From positions 62,001 through 126,000 of the forward strand of contig NZ_JAHVJA010000001.1 of NCBI RefSeq assembly GCF_019801465.1: 64,000 nt of DNA. The letters run 5' to 3'. This document shows positions 62,415 to 64,000 of this stretch, one piece after another. How positions within the stretch are numbered: the first letter of the stretch is position 1; each line of letters begins with the position of its first letter. The notes under the pieces were generated by a model that had not been told where the DNA came from, did not search any database, and was given only the letters and a program-made list of their open reading frames with translations. The position numbers were made by a program, and so were the translations under genes. Source of the DNA: Leisingera daeponensis (lineage in GTDB: Bacteria; Pseudomonadota; Alphaproteobacteria; Rhodobacterales; Rhodobacteraceae).

Positions 62415-64000
62415 ATGAATACACATAAAGTTCTTCGCTGGAGCCTGCCGGCCGGGTTCCTGGTGGCCGTGGCGGCATTGGCGCTGATGGTCTGGTCTTA
62501 CGGATACCGCCAGGCGCTGGACAGCCTGGCAGAGCGCAGCGCGGCGGATCTGGCGCTGGCCTCGGACCGGGTCAGCACCCAGCTGCAGGTCTACCAGGAG
62601 CTGGCGGTGCTGACGGCCGGGCACCCGGCGCTCACGGATTTATCCACCCCGGCGGCGCGGGAGCGGGCGGCGGAGCTGTTGCGGCAGGTGGCGGACAAGA
62701 CGGCGGCGCTGGATGTGTTTTTTGCCGCCGCCGACGGCCGGGTGCTGGCCGCGGCCGAAGGGGTGACCGGCGCCAGCGTCGCGCAGGAAGAGTATTTCAT
62801 CCGGGCCACGCAGGGGGCGCTGGGCACCGGCCACGGGGTGCTGCAGCCGGAAGGCAAGCGGTCCTATTTCTACGCCGCGCCGGCCTTTGCGGAGGACGGC
62901 CAGGTACGCGGCGCGCTGGTGGTGGTCGCGGATGTCGGCGATGTGGAACAGACCTGGCGCGGCTCCTTGCCGGCGGTCTTCTTCACCAACGGCAGCGGCG
63001 TGGTCTTTATCGCCAACCGCTCGGAACTGCTGTTCTGGCGGCGCGGCGCGGCGGGGGAGACCCCAAGGGTGACGGGAAGGGATTTCCACGGCGGGCATGA
63101 GATCTGGCGCCTGGAGGGCAGCCCCTATCTGCCCGCCCGGGCGCTGCATCTGTCGGTCGGGCTGCCGGTCATCGGCATGACCGGGGAGATCCTGGTCGAT
63201 GTGGCCCCGGCCCGGCGGATTGCGGCGCTGCAGGCGGCAGCGCTGGCGGCGGTGTGCCTGGCGTTCGGCGCCCTTCTGTTCATCGTGATGGAGCGGCGGC
63301 GCACCCTGGCGGAGGCCAACGCGGTTCTGGAAAGCCGGGTCGAGCAGCGCACCCGCGACCTGTCTGCGGCCAACGCGCAATTGCGCCGTGAGGTGCACGA
63401 GCGGGAGGAGGCCGAGGCGGCCCTGAAACGGGCGCAGCAGGAGCTGGTGCAGGCGGGCAAGCTGTCGGCGCTGGGCCAGATGTCCGCAGGCATCAGCCAT
63501 GAGCTGAACCAGCCGCTGATGGCGATTCAGCAGTATGCCGAGAACGGCGCCGCTTTCCTGGCGCGCGGAAAGGCGGAGCGGACCGGCGAGAACCTGGGCC
63601 GGATTGCCGACATGGCGGCGCGGATGGCGCGGATCATCAAGAATCTGCGCGCCTTTGCCCGCAATGAGAGCGAGCCGATGGGGCGGGTCGACCTGGTCAG
63701 GGTGATCGACGCCGCCGTGGAGCTGACGGCGCCGCGCCTGAAGGCGGATCATATCGACCTGCGCTGGGATGCCGCGGCCTGCAGCGGACCGGTCCATGCC
63801 TGGGGCGGCGAGGTGCGGCTGACGCAGGTCTTCGTGAACCTGATCAACAACGCAGCGGATGCGATGCAGGGGCAGATGGAGAAAGTGATCTCCATCTGCG
63901 TCGATACCGGTCCGCGCCTTCAGGTGCGGGTGCAGGACAGCGGCCCCGGCATCAAGGAGCCGGAGAAGATGTTCGACCCCTTTTATTCCACCAAGGCGGT
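62415..64000 (+). CDS. dctB: DctB-like sensor histidine kinase, 3' end outside window
   Basis: 528 codons are visible from ATG 62415 and the frame stays open to the window end. A membrane span at residues 10-28, an extracytoplasmic dCache-like sensor domain (about 30-270) with LRQVADKTAALDVFFAAADGRVLA, a second span near 275-295, a coiled-coil linker (RTRDLSAANAQLRREVHEREEAE, key: RTRDLSAANAQL), the HisKA H-box with H362 in GISHELNQPLMAIQQY, and the ATPase N-box NLINNAADAM and DSGPGI. This matches C4-dicarboxylate sensor DctB; DctD would follow beyond the window. It would control dicarboxylate uptake. Confidence 0.88.
   Translation, partial: MNTHKVLRWSLPAGFLVAVAALALMVWSYGYRQALDSLAERSAADLALASDRVSTQLQVYQELAVLTAGHPALTDLSTPAARERAAELLRQVADKTAALDVFFAAADGRVLAAAEGVTGASVAQEEYFIRATQGALGTGHGVLQPEGKRSYFYAAPAFAEDGQVRGALVVVADVGDVEQTWRGSLPAVFFTNGSGVVFIANRSELLFWRRGAAGETPRVTGRDFHGGHEIWRLEGSPYLPARALHLSVGLPVIGMTGEILVDVAPARRIAALQAAALAAVCLAFGALLFIVMERRRTLAEANAVLESRVEQRTRDLSAANAQLRREVHEREEAEAALKRAQQELVQAGKLSALGQMSAGISHELNQPLMAIQQYAENGAAFLARGKAERTGENLGRIADMAARMARIIKNLRAFARNESEPMGRVDLVRVIDAAVELTAPRLKADHIDLRWDAAACSGPVHAWGGEVRLTQVFVNLINNAADAMQGQMEKVISICVDTGPRLQVRVQDSGPGIKEPEKMFDPFYSTKA

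Overview
The window is about 65% GC, almost fully coding, and typical of a marine alphaproteobacterium of the Roseobacter group (Rhodobacteraceae; Leisingera, Phaeobacter or Ruegeria-like). Pointers are the dnaB-alr-mlaEF-radA-cvpA-purF gene order, Hint-domain and RTX-type secreted proteins, a form II coxSLM cluster, a methanethiol oxidase gene, and dispersed GC hairpin repeats followed by a CCCGGAGTATTT tag. No tRNA, rRNA, CRISPR array, transposase or prophage gene was seen. Species assignment is an inference from gene content only.

Layout. 1-9.8 kb: the 5' part of a CHASE-domain membrane sensor cut by the window edge, a secreted GH128-like glucanase, a Hint protein, a divergent SDR coupled to an AlkC-like DNA repair gene, a sodium/solute symporter, an orphan ABC ATPase, a GNAT enzyme, and a YafY/WYL regulator with a small alpha/beta-barrel enzyme and a likely operator. 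10-19.8 kb: tatABC with terminator, an accessory patch (Imm32-like orphan, secreted DUF1554/lectin-like protein, ICMT-type methyltransferase plus TetR regulator behind a large AT palindrome), then DUF815 ATPase, NlpD-like lipoprotein, pcm, surE and small conserved genes. 19.9-35.9 kb (mostly minus strand): purF, a membrane protein plus methanethiol oxidase (mtoX-like), a Hint protein, cvpA, radA, two membrane proteins, a low-GC orphan, mlaF, mlaE, alr, a Tat-exported agmatine-deiminase-like protein, dnaB, pyrE. 35.9-40.9 kb: an RTX protein lying between pyrE and pyrC, then an unassigned protein and a glycosyltransferase.

41-49.3 kb is a complete plus-strand form II CO-dehydrogenase-like (xanthine oxidase family) locus: coxD-like MoxR ATPase, coxE-like VWA protein, XdhC/CoxF, a molybdopterin-binding protein, then coxS, coxL and coxM. 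CoxL carries AYRGAGR, the form II signature, so CO is not an assured substrate. 49.4-54 kb: a large VCBS/VWA adhesin, infC with a probable AUA start codon, an Ala/Glu-rich membrane-anchored protein and a conserved hypothetical. 54-59.7 kb: assimilatory sulfate reduction (ferredoxin-NADP reductase, DUF934, APS reductase, sulfite reductase, DUF2849, SUMT) with a divergent Lrp-type regulator. 59.7-64 kb: a LysR regulator behind a 31-bp perfect palindrome, a cytochrome P450, and a DctB-like sensor kinase cut by the window end.

Themes that connect genes: sulfur metabolism (methanethiol oxidase and the cys operon), Tat export (tatABC and a Tat-signal protein), type I-secreted surface proteins, and several regulator genes each paired with a visible palindromic candidate operator.
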